Positions 22,108-33,746 of a stretch of DNA of 64,000 bases are shown here, in pieces. The notes under the pieces are model-generated. The model was not told the origin of the DNA. It was given only the letters and a program-made list of their open reading frames with translations, and did no database searches. The stretch covers positions 32,399,067 to 32,463,066 of the forward strand of contig CM077831.1 in NCBI GenBank assembly GCA_039720395.1. The letters run 5' to 3'. Numbering within the stretch: the first letter of the stretch is position 1; each line of letters opens with the position of its first letter. A program made the translations under genes and the position numbers. The stretch is from Liquidambar formosana. Lineage: Eukaryota; Streptophyta; Magnoliopsida; Saxifragales; Altingiaceae.

Positions 22108-24488
22108 CAGAGTTAACCAGATTCGTTTCCCCCCCACCCCCCAATAGTACCGCGATCTGGGTGGCACGAACCGGAACGCGAGTCGTTCGCGCACCAGTTC
22201 TCCAAAAATGGCGTCCCATTTTTTCCTTGTAACACAACAGCCATGGAAAGAAAGCAGAGAGAAGGAAAGGGGTTGAGAGAGACAGAGAGAGAGAGAGAGA
22301 GTGTTTTGTGCGGACTACAGAATAGTAGGTATATAGTGTTAGATAGAGAAAGAGATGTTATAGACTTGTTGGTGGTGTGCTTTTTCTCCTGCAAAAGTTA
22401 GTGCTGTACCCTGTGCATATGCTCTGGATTCTAGAAATAACAAGAGGAGGTTGAAAAATGAGAAGTTACTGTTGTACTACCAATTTAATTAAAGAAAAAG
22501 GGTTAATAATGAGATACTTTCTATAACTAAAAAGTTATAATAATTAAATAAAAATTAAAAGAAAAAAAAGAGAAGTTATAGTAATTAAATAAGAGTTGAA
22601 AGAAAAAAATAGTCGTTGTTAACAAAAAGAAAAAAAATTTAGATAAAATACATCTGCATCTATGTATTTATTGACTGTTACACTGATATTTTATATAGTT
22701 TTTAAAATTACACTGGTCTCCTTTGCTAATAGGATTGAGTTAACAAAAATACAAAATGACAAAAATACCCTTTATTAAAACAAAGTTGTTTTAGTGTTTT
22801 ACTATGTTAAAACACAAAAGGCATATGGAACCTATTTGTGCTTTGATCAGACAGAGACCAGAAGAGGGTTCCGGCGATGAGGGTTCCAGCGGCGTGGGTG
22901 CAGGCCTCTAGGGTGAACCTCTGATAGTCCATCACTCCACAGATTTTCTCCCGCTCAGCCTCTGATATCCATGGATGCGCCTGCACAGAATTTTTACGGA
23001 CCATGAGATAGACATCTACGGCTCTGTAGAGACCGTCGTCGAAGAGCCTTGCCTGATTTAGAAGAGCAACCGCCAGGTCGCAAAACTTCTCCATCTTCAA
23101 ATTGGCATCTGCGACAATCTTGGAGAGGTAACCGTCGATCAATTTTCCGACGAGTTTGGGTTTTTTTAGGAATGAAAAGAAGCAAACCAAGGGGGGAAGG
23201 AAGAATGACGAGAGGGAGAAAGAGATGCAGCAGTTCGCGATTTCAGATGTGAGGGAGACGAGAGGGTTTAGGTGCACGGTGAAATCGCAACGGCGGTGAG
23301 GGCAGCGGCGAAGGTTTGGTCCTCCCACCACCGGCGAACCAAATGGGGGGAGATGGCAGATCAGAGGGAAGGGAGGGGAGGGAGAGAGAATCAGCAGAGG
23401 AAAAGAAAAAGGATTAAGACAAAAAGGGGAGGGAGAAGAGAAGAAGCAGCGGCGACGGTTGGGTTGAAACGCCGGCGATGGTAACCCTCTATTCTTCTTC
23501 TCCTTCATCTCTTTCATTTTTTTTTTTTGGCCCCCTGTTTAGATCTTCTCCTTAGCAGCGGCGACGGTTGGGTTGAAACGCCGACGATGGCGACCCCCTA
23601 TTCTTCTTCTCCTTCATCTCTTTCATTTTTTTTTTTTTGCCCCCTGCTTAAATCTTCTCCTTCATCTCTCTCTCTCTCTCTCTCTTTTTTTTTTTTTTTT
23701 TTTTTTTTTGTTTGAGAGGTAACCCACCGCCATGGTTGGAGCGGCTGTTGAGGCGACCCCTCTTTCGCCTGAAAACATGGAGTTCGCCGAAACTACATGA
23801 AGCACCGGAGAGATAGCAAAGGGCCAAATACCAAACGCATCGTTTGGCTACTAAACGCAGCGTTTTGTCTTTAAGAAGGTTAAAATGGGTATTTTAAACC
23901 CATTTTTTGGCTGATGTCAGCAATAATCGCTATTTGACGGATAGGATGAAGGGTATGAAGGGTATATTATTTTCTAAAGTAAAGAAGTGCAGTGTAATTT
24001 CAGAAACTATAGGGGGTGCCAATGTAATAGCCAGTAAATAGAAGGGGTGTAGATATATTTTACCCAAAAATTTACTGCTGTTACCAAAAACAAAGTTACT
24101 GTTATTGCTATAGATTAAAAGAAATCAGTTGTTAAAATTTTTTTTATGTTTTTGTTTGAAACTTTGAATCATTTTCATTTTAGGATGTTTGTTGTTTAAG
24201 TTTTATTATTTCAAGTGTTTAGCACTCTAGCCTTTTTTTAGTACTTTATCTCTCAATGCAATTATATAGTGCTTCATTTATTTATGGATGTGATATTTAA
24301 TTTTTTAGAGTTGGTTTTTTAATATATATGTATATATATATAGCCACTTAAAGTACCACGGTGATCCTAATAAGAGTTCTATAGCATGCCACAACCCGAA
24401 ATAATGAATCGACTAAGCCTTATTGCGTACGGGTAAAGCATCATACCCGTACCACGTCCCGGAGCAAACCACGCTCCAGGTAACATTG
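22108..24488. mobile_element. hAT-like element carrying an NPH3-domain gene fragment
   Basis: Inserted in the intron of serpin copy A. Both sides carry ACCTAGAT (22100-22107 and 24489-24496). Copy B shows the empty site ACCTTGAT near 31232, one base different. The element ends are CAGAGTTAACC and, in complement, CAATGTTACC. These fit the CARNG start and 8-base target duplication of hAT transposons. It is about 2.4 kb, has no hAT transposase, and contains a captured NPH3-type fragment, a (CT)n tract near 23667 and a 70-90-base repeated segment near 23447 and 23552. Confidence 0.78.
22850..23157 (-). pseudogene. Captured NPH3/RPT2-family domain fragment
   Basis: Minus-strand reading gives KLVGKLIDGYLSKIVADANL, then FCDLAVALLNQARLFDDGLY, RAVDVYL, AHPWISEAEREKICGVMDY and FTLEACTHAA. 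This is the NPH3 domain of BTB-NPH3 proteins, adaptors for CUL3 ubiquitin ligases in phototropin signalling. No BTB domain and no C-terminal part are present. Between YLM and AHPW lie 21 bases (22981-23001) that begin GT and end GCAG, consistent with a shrunken intron, which would mean genomic DNA rather than cDNA was captured. The upstream proline/serine-rich frame to 23517 looks like translated non-coding DNA. The family is clear; a working gene is unlikely. Confidence 0.8.
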
Positions 24489-24509
24489 ACCTAGATGTTA
24501 ATGGGTTTA

Positions 24510-24838
24510 GGGCATATCCAATCCTACCACTAAATCTTTTCCCAAATTCAAATTTGGCGGGGGGAAAAATGGCTTAAAAAATGAGCTCCAACCCTTACCC
24601 AAAGTTTTCCCCATATTTAGTTGGAAGGATGGGAATCCCCAAATTCTCTCAAAAGCTCAGCGGTCATATTTTTCTTTTCAAAAAATGACCTCCATGTCCC
24701 TTGAGGACCATAGTAATCAATTTTTGAAAAGATTTCAGGAACATTGTGTTTGCTGTTGGAGTGCTCTTAAATTTGACTTTTTGACCAAATTTATTCCAAA
24801 AATTGAGGAAAATTTGGGGGGAATGATTGGAGATGGTC
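24510..24838. mobile_element. MITE in serpin intron, copy A
   Basis: Begins GGGCATATCCAATCC and ends with GATTGGAGATGGTC, imperfect inverted repeats of about 14 bases. The same element sits at 31254-31573 in copy B, so it was present before the duplication. No coding capacity. Confidence 0.6.
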
Positions 24839-26453
24839 TTTGTAGTTGGTATTTTAGTATGAAGATAGGTTTGAATCCATGCCTCTAGTGACACAGGATA
24901 AGGTAGCATGTTATCGGCAATATCTTTGCCTTCGATAAATGAATACTCGGGCTTATCTTAGGCATTAATTGATTAGGAATGTGGGTAGTCATATTGTGTT
25001 CAACAAATTAATTGGACTGAACCACCGAAGGTTTGGATATCTATTGGCCAAAAAAAAAAAAAAAACATCTCTTGCGCCTACTGACGTGGCTCACTTTTGT
25101 TGTTGGTTAATGGATCTAAGGTTAGTGTTGAAAAACAAATCCCCATCCCATAAAGAAATTCATATATTTTAAACCATCTGTGAATTTATTACTTTAGGTC
25201 TACATGATTGATTTGGATTTGTCCATTGATCGGTTTTGGGTTTGGTTAGTTCAGAACTAGATCCATAAAGTAATGAATTAATTTAAGCCAAAGATGGATC
25301 TGGATTACTTTATGACCTAGTTTGGATTCATTCGAATTTTGCATGGGATTTGATATTTACAACCCCAATATTTTGTCCAATTATCCCAAATTAGTTCAAC
25401 ATGGTTTAACCTTCTATATTCAAAAAATTTTATGAGCATATATATTAAAATATATTTAATTTCTGATAGTGTGGCCTTATTGGGTGCATCTATCAAAAAA
25501 TGTGCCACAAACCAAGTGTAAAGAAAGCTTATAGCAAAGCATATGGAGGTGTCCTTTTGAGAGCACTCTTATTTAGTCTTCCCTATTGTTTTTGTTAATG
25601 CGTGCTAACGATAAGTATTGATATGATATCTATTGTCTGCTTCATGATTTTTAATGAAATATATGTGAAGCCTGATGAAGTGAGAGAAGAAGTGAACTCA
25701 TGGGCTCAGAGTGCAACTAAAGGACTCATAGAAGAGATTATTCCTTGTGGAAGTGTTGACAAAAGTACGACGCTCGTTCTCGCAAATGCACTCTACTTCA
25801 AAGGAGCTTGGAGATGTCCATTTGATGCATCAAAGACTAAGGACAGAAGCTTCTACCTCCTCAGTGGAGAAACAGTTCAAGTTCCCTACATGTGCCATAC
25901 GTCCAAGAACTATTTGTATGGATCCTTTGAGGGTTTCAAGCTTCTCAAGCTGCCATATCAAAGTGGTGAAGACGAAAGGAGATTCTCCATGTATTTCTTT
26001 CTCCCACACGAGAGGGCCGGGTTGCAAAATTTATTGCAGCAGTTCAGTTCCAATCCTGAGTCGTTGAATCAGGATTTTGATCTATATTCTGTGAAAGTTG
26101 ACCGACTCATGATTCCAAAGTTCAAGTTCTCGTATCATTTCGAGGTCTCTGAGAGGATGAAGGAATTGGGTTTGACGTTGCCTTTCGCAAATGGTGGGGA
26201 ACTTACAGAGATGGTAGATTTTCCAAACGGCGAACCTTCTCGTGCCATAATTTTTCACAAGGCTTACATTGAAGTTAAAGAGAAAGGGACGGAAGCTGCA
26301 GCTATCACTCGCAGTAATCTTTGCGGATGTTCTCGCCGGCGTGTGCCACCCCTAGATTTCGTTGTCGACCATCCTTTCATGTTCATGATAAGGGATGACG
26401 TATCCGGAATTCCCTTTTTCATTGGGGCTGTGCTTAATCCCCTCTTAGATTAG

Positions 26454-27527
26454 TATTATATGTTTGATAGTCTTCTCTTGAATATCATATGCATGAAGCT
26501 TTTAAACAAAATTTTGCATAATGCTAAATTATATTAGTCGTGATGCAGCAGCCCACAGGGGGCATCTACCCTTTGCAGCTGAATTTCTTGTTCCTTTGAT
26601 TTCTGCATAGTTCATCTCAGATGAACAGACATACTGAGAAATTTTCAATTGATTTTATGCATTTTACTCTTGCAAGTGCTTAGCCAGAATGTGTCACCTG
26701 TGTTTTTAATTTGGACATAAGATTGTCAAATGCTGAATGAGGGTTCAAGGAAAATTAGTTCAAGCACAAAGTTGATGTGAAATCCGATAATCATGTGCAA
26801 ATCACGTGAGATTTTTCTTTCCTTTCCTTTCCTTTTTATGGGTAACTAGGTAAGTAAATTTGGAAAATCGGGGCTTTAGTTCTATTAGAGTAAATTATAA
26901 TTACAACACCCTTTAATGACGTTGTGTTTGTGTAAAAAAAAAAAAATTGGAAAATAATCCTTGGATTTCTAAATGACAGAATTTAAGAATTCAAAATTCA
27001 AAATTGTCAAAATTGTAAAGTTCTTTGTTTGGTTAAACTATTTAAAAATTAGAATTTGTGAATAAAATTCACAATTTCCTTTCTTAAATGGAAAATTCAA
27101 TCTAAGAACGAGCAGAAGGTACATCACCACACCAAAAGAAAAAAAGGGGAATTATAGACTAATCCTCCTATAGGTAAATAATTACAGTTTAAGGTCTCGT
27201 TTTGCGTCATCGTCGATTCATTACATTGTAAAAGTACCTTTTTAAGCTCTTACTTCTCTGGATGTATCGATTTCCTTTAAAGAAAATTGTAAGGCCATTG
27301 ACAGTTGTCGGAACAAATATTTCAAAAATAGATAAAAGGAAATTTGCCAAATATTCAAAAATAGATTGCTCTATTTTAATGAGCGGAAGGTAGGTCATTT
27401 TTTAAAATTTTAAAATATTTTTCTTCCCTGATGATTTTTTTTAAAAGGATTTTTCTAATGATGTGGTTACTTATATAGTTGCATGGCATGATGTGATTTC
27501 TTATATATATATATATATATATATATA
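26454..27527. other. 3' flank of serpin copy A
   Basis: Matches 33195-33746 and 35422-35895 of copy B. No additional gene is present. It ends in an (AT)n tract abutting the second Helitron. Confidence 0.6.
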
Positions 27528-29092
27528 CTAGGTATTACACACGTGCATTGCATGTGGATTTTTTGTCAACAATAAAATGATTTAAAAATCATCAATTATC
27601 TTTCCTAAATAAACATATAAAAGATCGATACTTCCCAAGATCTTTTTAGCTTGAATAGGTATTGATCATTTTCATGTAGTATAACCCTTCATCTAGTAGT
27701 AATTATCTCTTCAATATTGTCCATATCGATTAAAATATAAACTTTGTTTACTTAAGGAAGGTTATGCAGCCATTTGTTCTTTAACATGTAATTCATATCA
27801 AGTGTCAAGATTTGAGATGTTAAGAAATTATTTATTATTCCGTAAAAGGTTTTAGTCCGTGTACAACAAATGATCTAGAAATAAATGCTAATACATAATG
27901 ATGTGTAACTATTAAAAATCTTGACAAATAACTTATTTATTGTCAACCAATTTCCTACGCATCTACAATAAGAAACATATCAATGAAAAAGTAAAAAAGG
28001 GAATAATTAGAACCAAAATAAATGGAGAACGTATATACTTAATTTCTAGAGAAAATTTAATTTGGTTGAATTGTTAACCATATGGCAAGTCCATTGTATC
28101 GTAGAAATTATATGCAAAAGAATAGACTAAATTTATTAATGAATTAGTAGTTTATATAATGTGACTTACACATCAACAAATTCTAATACATTTTGGATCA
28201 CTTAAAGAATAAGTACATGCTTAAAAAGATAAGAGTCCTAACACCATATTACTATCATGGGATATTATTCCACTTCATCCAAATGAAACTTTACTACTAC
28301 CAGCTCTCTTCAATTTCTTTGTGTTTTTTTTTCTTTTTTTTTTTGGCTGAAGAATCTATGAATCCCCCCTTGTGGCGAGACCTTCCACAATACATTATTG
28401 GAGCTCAACATCTCATTAGTTGAAACAACCAAAGATAACATAGCACGGAAACTAATCTTAGAATTCAAAAAATGGGAAAAATTACAAATCAAAAAATAAG
28501 GCAAGATGCCTTATCAAGAATATTTAGAAACCTAAGGCCTTTGTTCTAGCTCATCCCTCAAATCACCCATAAACAGTGTAGTCTTGAGAAAGGAATTTTA
28601 ATTTTCAAGAAAAAATCTGAAAGACAACATAGAGATTGAGCATTTTAAAAAAAATAATAAAATAAAATACATACCTTTTACAAGAGATTTTTTATTAGCA
28701 AGAAAAAAATTAGAAAGAGAATGAGCATATAAAAATAGCGTTTCAATTCCCATCGGATATTTCCAAGAGCAATTTTTCATCGAAAGAAAAAATATAATTA
28801 GATGATTTACTACGTAAAATAAAAGATTTAGCATTCAAACACAAAAGCATTTTAGCAAATTGCTTATGAAACTCTACCAATTAAATCAAAAGTAAGTGAA
28901 AATACTCATAGCAAAAATAAAAAATAAAAAACCAAAAACTTGAAAAAAAAAACTCAAGGAAAGATATATAGAAGTTAAATGAAATACGATTGCATAAAAT
29001 TAATTTTTCAGAGGAACAAAATTAAATAAAACCTAATGTGATTATTAGCATTCAAACCAAAACCCAACTCCACAAATTTTCAGCATAGTACC

Positions 29093-29126
<34 letters not shown>

Positions 29127-29547
29127 TTGCAAAGCAAAACTTACTAGAGAATGGAGAAGTTGCTGTTAATGGAAAAAGTGGAGAGAAGGTTGAAGCTACT
29201 TTTGATGGAGAAAGTGAAATTTACAATTCAGCAGTTTATTTATTATATACGAATTATAGTTTCTGTTTTCTTAAAATTGTTATCTGAGTTTGGTTTTATT
29301 TAATTATTATACGAATTATAGTTTCCTTAGAATTTTTATTAAAGTATGTGTTTTTATATTACTATATTTCCTATATATGCAGAAGAGTCGTTGTATAGTT
29401 TCCTTAGAATTCTTATTAAAGTATGTATTTTATATTGTTGTATTTCTTATATATGCAGAAAGGTAGTTGTGTATTTAAAAATTAAAATAAGGATATATTA
29501 TTCAATCAAAAGTTTTTCTCTCATTCATTTTTTATAGGTAGTATAGA
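27528..29547 (-). mobile_element. Non-autonomous Helitron, minus orientation
   Basis: Read on the minus strand it starts TCTATACTACCTATAAAAAA at 29547 and ends CTAG at 27528. A hairpin near 27540-27560 (CACGTGC-ATT-GCATGTG, one mismatch) precedes the end. Host bases are A before (27527) and T after (29548) on the plus strand, the AT target. Copy B lacks it (35880-35920). The first 200 bases match the 5' end of the Helitron at 20201. No Rep/helicase or recognisable captured gene was found in its 2.0 kb. Confidence 0.85.
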
Positions 29548-29562
29548 TATATATAGGATAAA

Positions 29563-29718
29563 GATCAGGTAAGCACGTATTGATATAACTTATATTAATG
29601 TAAGTGTTGTACCTTGTGCATTAATAGGTTACGGGGTACATTAGGTTAATGCACGGAGTACAACTCTTAATGCATGGTGCTAATATAACTTATATTAACA
29701 CATGCTCACCTAACTTAG

Positions 29719-29720
<2 letters not shown>
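29563..29720. mobile_element. Palindromic MITE, copy 1
   Basis: The two halves are inverted copies. GATATAACTTATATTAATG on the left mirrors CTAATATAACTTATATTAAC on the right, with a central GGTTACGGGGTACATTAGG. Related copies lie at 35917-36071 and 52834-52983. A long (AT)n run follows to about 29773. Confidence 0.6.
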
Positions 29721-29775
<55 letters not shown>

Positions 29776-29779
29776 CCCC

Positions 29780-30145
29780 TTCTTATGAGATTAACATAAC
29801 CTAACTTTACATTAGATTATCCTCCAAAACTATACATGTGATTCATATTTTATGAAATCAACTGTTAGATTAGATAACCTTATCATGTATATGATGCATA
29901 CCAAAAATCAAGTTGATCGAAGACTGATTGTTATTCAATCCAAAAATTGCATTTTTTAACCAATGACAATTGTTCATTTTGGATATTTATGAATGAAGTA
30001 GTTCTTAATTTCGGATCAACTTAATTTTTAGTATGCATGACTTTCACATGAAATAGATTTAATCCAACGGTTGGTTTTGAAAAATAAAAATCAAAGATAG
30101 AGTTTTGGAAGATGACCTAACATAAAGTTAAATTGAAAAAAAAAA
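29780..30145. mobile_element. Inverted-repeat MITE between the duplicated blocks
   Basis: The ends pair as inverted repeats of about 35 bases: CCTAACTTTACATTAGATTA with CCTCCAAAACTAT on the left, and TTTTGGAAGATGACCTAACA on the right. The centre is also palindromic (CCAAAAATCAAGTTGATC and GATCAACTTAATTTTTAG). A diverged relative lies near 55505-55690. Confidence 0.55.
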
Positions 30146-30429
30146 TAATAATAATGGAATATATCTCTAATAAAAAATATAAATAAAAATATAGTGAATT
30201 TGTAGAAGCATGAGCAATTTAAGTGGGATCCTACTAGGAGCTAAGTTAGGAATTTAATTTAGAAGAGGTGAATTCGAAAAATCAAAGACACTTTTATTCA
30301 AATTTTATTATTATTATTATTTTATTTTGAGTTAGAAAAATTACCAAAACTCATAATTTCTAAAAATTTAATAAAACCATATTTCGAAATATGAGAGATT
30401 GAGGCTTTTGAAGGAGAAAAAAAAAAAAA

Positions 30430-30465
<36 letters not shown>

Positions 30466-30722
30466 GGAGTGGGAAATAAAAATCATAAGGGGTTAAAAAA
30501 ACCATGGGTTGGTCCTTATGACCTTACTTGCAGCCCAAGGTTGGTCCATTGGGTGATATTTCTCCATTCATATACAGGGCAGTTTTTCTTGACACGTATA
30601 GATAACCAGAGAAGGAAAGTAGGAGAGGAAGAGCGTCCCCTAGCAGAAACAGAGGAACAAAGTGCGTCCATAAACCCTAGAAGAAACAGAGGAACGTGCG
30701 TTCATAGATCTCAACCAACACA

Positions 30723-33194
30723 ATGAATTTCTGTCTACAAGTGGTGAAGCAAACCCTTCTCAAGGAAGCCGAGAAGGGCTTCAAACGCAACATTGCGTGC
30801 TCCCCATTGTCCATAAATGCTCTGTCGAACATGCTCGCTGTGGGATCCAAAGGGAAAACGTTGGAGCAGTTTTTGGGCTTTCTGGGTTCTAAAAGCGTAG
30901 CCGATCTCAATAAACAATCTATGAAGCTAATGGCTGCAGCTTCCGATGGAGGTTCCTCGCAGAAGGGAGGGCCTCTTCTTAGTTGTGTTAATGGTGTTTG
31001 GTTAGATCAAAGATTTACGCTGAAGCCCTCTTTTCTCCAGATTCTGAAAAGTGTTTTCACGGCTGAAACCAAAGCTGTTGATTTCTTCAACAAGGTGTTT
31101 CTCTCTCACAAATTTTTTTTTTTTTTTGTTCAAAATTTTTCTCTAGTAATCAATCATATCAAGGCACATACTTTCTGCTGGGTAATATTTAGATTTTTTT
31201 TAAAATTTTAATTTATCAGCAAATTTTTCTCTACCTTGATGTTAATGGGTTTAGGGCATCTCCAATCCTACCACTAAATCTTTTCCCAAATTCAAATTTG
31301 GCGGGGGGAAAAATGGCTTAAAAAATGAGCTCCAACCCTTTTTCCCAAATTTAGTTGGAAGGATGGGAATCCCCAAATTCTCTCTAAAGCTCAACGGTCA
31401 TATTTTTCTTTTCAAAAAATGACCTCCATGTCCCTTGAGGACCATAGTAATCAATTTTTGAAAAGATTTGAGGAACATTGTGAGTTTGCTGTTGGAGTGC
31501 TTTTAAATTTGACTTTTTGACCAAATTTATTCCAAAAATTGAGGAAAATTTGGGGGGAATGATTGGAGATGGTCTTTGTAGTTAGTATTTTAGTATGAAG
31601 ACGGTTTTGAATCCATGCCTCTAGTGACATAGGATAAGGTAGCACATAATTGGCAATATCTTTGCCTTCGATAAATGAATACTCAGGTTTATCTTAGGCA
31701 TTAATTGATGTGGAATGGTGGTAGTCATATCGTGTTCAACAAATTAATTGGAATGAACCACCAAAGGTTTGGATATCTGTTAACAAAAAAAAAAAAACAA
31801 ACAACTCTTGTGCCTACTGACGTGGCTCACTTTTGTTATTGATTAATGGATCTTAGGTTAGTGTTGAAAAACAAATCCACACCCCATAGAGAAATTCATA
31901 TATTTTAAACTATCTGTGAATTTATTACTTTAGGTCTACATGATTGATTGGATTTGGCCATTGATCGGTTTTGGGTTTGGTCAGTTCAGAACTCGATCCA
32001 TAAAGTAATGAATTAATTTAAGCCAGAGATGGATCTGGATTACTTTATGACCTAGTTTGGATTCATTTGAATTTTACATGAGATTTGACATTTACAACCC
32101 TAATATTTTGTCCAATTATCCCAAATTAGTTCAACATGGTTTAACCTTCTATATTCAAAAATTTTTATGAGCGTGTATATTAAAATATATTTAATTTCTG
32201 ATAGTGTGGCCTAATCGGGTGCATCTATCAAAAAATGTGCCACAAACCAAGTGTAAAGAAAGCTTATAGCAAAGCATATGGAGGGGTGTCCTTTTGAGAG
32301 CATACTCTTATTTAGTCTTCCCTATTATTTTTGTTAATACGTGCTAACGATAATAAGTATTGATATGATATCTATTGTCTGCTTCATGATTTTTAATGAA
32401 ATATATGTGAAGCCTGATGAAGTGAGAGAAGAAGTGAACTCATGGGCTCAGAGTGCAACTAAGGACTCATAGAAGAGATTATTCCTTGTGGAAGTGTTGA
32501 CAAAAGTACGACGCTCGTTCTCGCAAATGCACTCTACTTCAAAGGAGCTTGGAGATGTCCATTTGATGCATCAAAGACTAAGGACAGAAGCTTCTACCTC
32601 CTCAGTGGAGAAATAGTTCAAGTTCCCTACATGTGCCATACGTCCGAGAGCTATTTGTATGGATCGTTTGAGGGTTTCAAGCTTCTCAAGCTGCCATATC
32701 AAAATGGTGAAGACAAAAGGAGATTCTCCATGTATTTCTTTCTCCCACACGAGAGGGCCGGGTTGCAAAACTTATTGCAGCAGTTCAATTCCAATCCTGA
32801 GTTGTTGAATCAGGATTTTGATCTATATCCTGCGAAAGTTGACCATCTCATGATTCCAAAGTTCAAGTTCTCGTATGATTTCTTGGTTTCTGAGAGGATG
32901 AAGGAATTGGGTTTGACCTTGCCTTTCGCAAGTCGTGGGGAACTTACAGAGATGGTAGATTTTCCAAAAGCCGAACCTTTTCGTGTCATAGAAATTTTGC
33001 ACAAGGCTTACATTGAAGTTAATGAGAAAGGGACGGAAGCTGCAGCTATCACTCTCACTCTTAGCGGATGTTCTCGCCAGTCTCCGCCACCCCTAGATTT
33101 CATTGTCGACCATCCTTTCATGTTCATGATAAGGGATGACGTATCCGAAATTCCCTTTTTCATTGGAGCTGTGCTTAATCCCCTCTTAGATTAG
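30723..33194 (+). pseudogene. Serpin copy B, broken in exon 2
   Basis: Exons 30723-31094 (intact, 124 codons, starting MNFCLQVVKQTLLKEAEKGF) and 32413-33194. A one-base deletion near 32461 (ACTAAGGAC against ACTAAAGGAC in copy A) gives TAG at 32470-32472, only 20 codons into exon 2. Downstream, the serpin frame is intact again: [46 protein letters not shown] in the loop, [13 protein letters not shown] and [13 protein letters not shown]. The lesion is in the exon that is intact in copy A, and the reverse holds for exon 1. TATA has become TATACA. Confidence 0.88.
31254..31573. mobile_element. MITE in serpin intron, copy B
   Basis: Counterpart of 24510-24838, starting GGGCATCTCCAATCC and ending GATTGGAGATGGTC. 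This copy preserves the better inverted match between the two ends. Confidence 0.6.
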
Positions 33195-33746
33195 TGTTAT
33201 GTGTTTGATAGTCTTTTCTTGAAGATCACATGCATGAAGCTTTTAAACAAAATTTTGCATAATGCTAAATTATATTAGTCGTGATGCAGCAGGGGCATCT
33301 ACCCTTTGCCGCTGAATTTTTTGTTCCTTTGATTTATGCATAGGAGATGAAGAGACATACTGAGAAATTTTCTGTTGATTTTATACATTTTACACTTGCA
33401 AGTGCTTAGCCAGAATGTGTCACCTGTGTTTTTAATTTGGACATAAGATTGTCAATGCTGAATGAGGGTTCAAGGAAAATTAGTTCAAGCACAAAGTTGA
33501 TGTGAAATCCAATAGTCATGTGCAAATCATGTGAGATTTTTCTTTCCTTTTCTTTTTATGGGTAAGTGAGTTTGGAAAATTGGGGCTTTAGTTCTTTTAG
33601 AGTGAATTATAATTACACTACCCTTTAATGACGTTGTGTTTGTGTAAAAAAAAACTGGAAAATAATCCTTGGATTTCTAAATGACAGAATTTAAGAATTC
33701 AAAATTCAAAATCGTCAAAATTGTAAAGTTCTTTGTTTGGTTAAAC

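Larger units (their letters stand above)
21589..26453 (+). pseudogene. Serpin copy A, broken in exon 1
   Basis: Plant serpin of two exons, 21589-21959 and 25671-26453, joined GT-AG with a phase-0 intron; the acceptor is the unusual GTGAAG. Exon 1 reads MNFCLQVV then NIACSPLSINALSNMLAVGS, the typical serpin N-terminal helix region. A net one-base loss compared with copy B creates TAG at 21808-21810 and shifts the rest of exon 1. Exon 2 is fully open for 260 codons: [49 protein letters not shown], hinge GTEAAAI, then [10 protein letters not shown] in the reactive-loop region, [13 protein letters not shown] and [13 protein letters not shown]. Without the lesion the product would be 384 aa, close to the usual plant serpin of about 390. 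The intron is enlarged by the hAT-like insertion. Confidence 0.88.
20001..29733. repeat. Serpin segmental duplication, copy A
   Basis: Aligns by eye with 30152-36075 through the upstream flank, serpin exon 1, intron, exon 2, 3' flank and a small palindromic MITE. Copy A is longer because it contains two Helitrons (20201-21286 and 27528-29547) and a hAT-like insertion (22108-24488). Copy B lacks all three. Boundaries are approximate. Confidence 0.85.

Noticed and set aside
22807..23517. 236-codon minus-strand open frame taken as a whole gene
   Set aside because: Only the part below about 23157 is NPH3-like. The remainder is low-complexity translation of GA-rich DNA, and the whole lies inside a transposon-like insertion.
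24355..24480. Possible tRNA or structured RNA near the end of the hAT-like element
   Set aside because: Several short complementary segments are present, but no cloverleaf or A/B-box pair could be placed.
25602..25670. Serpin copy A exon 2 starting at 25602
   Set aside because: This stretch is the intron end read through. All three serpin copies align from the GTGAAG acceptor (25670/25671), and a two-exon serpin needs exon 1.
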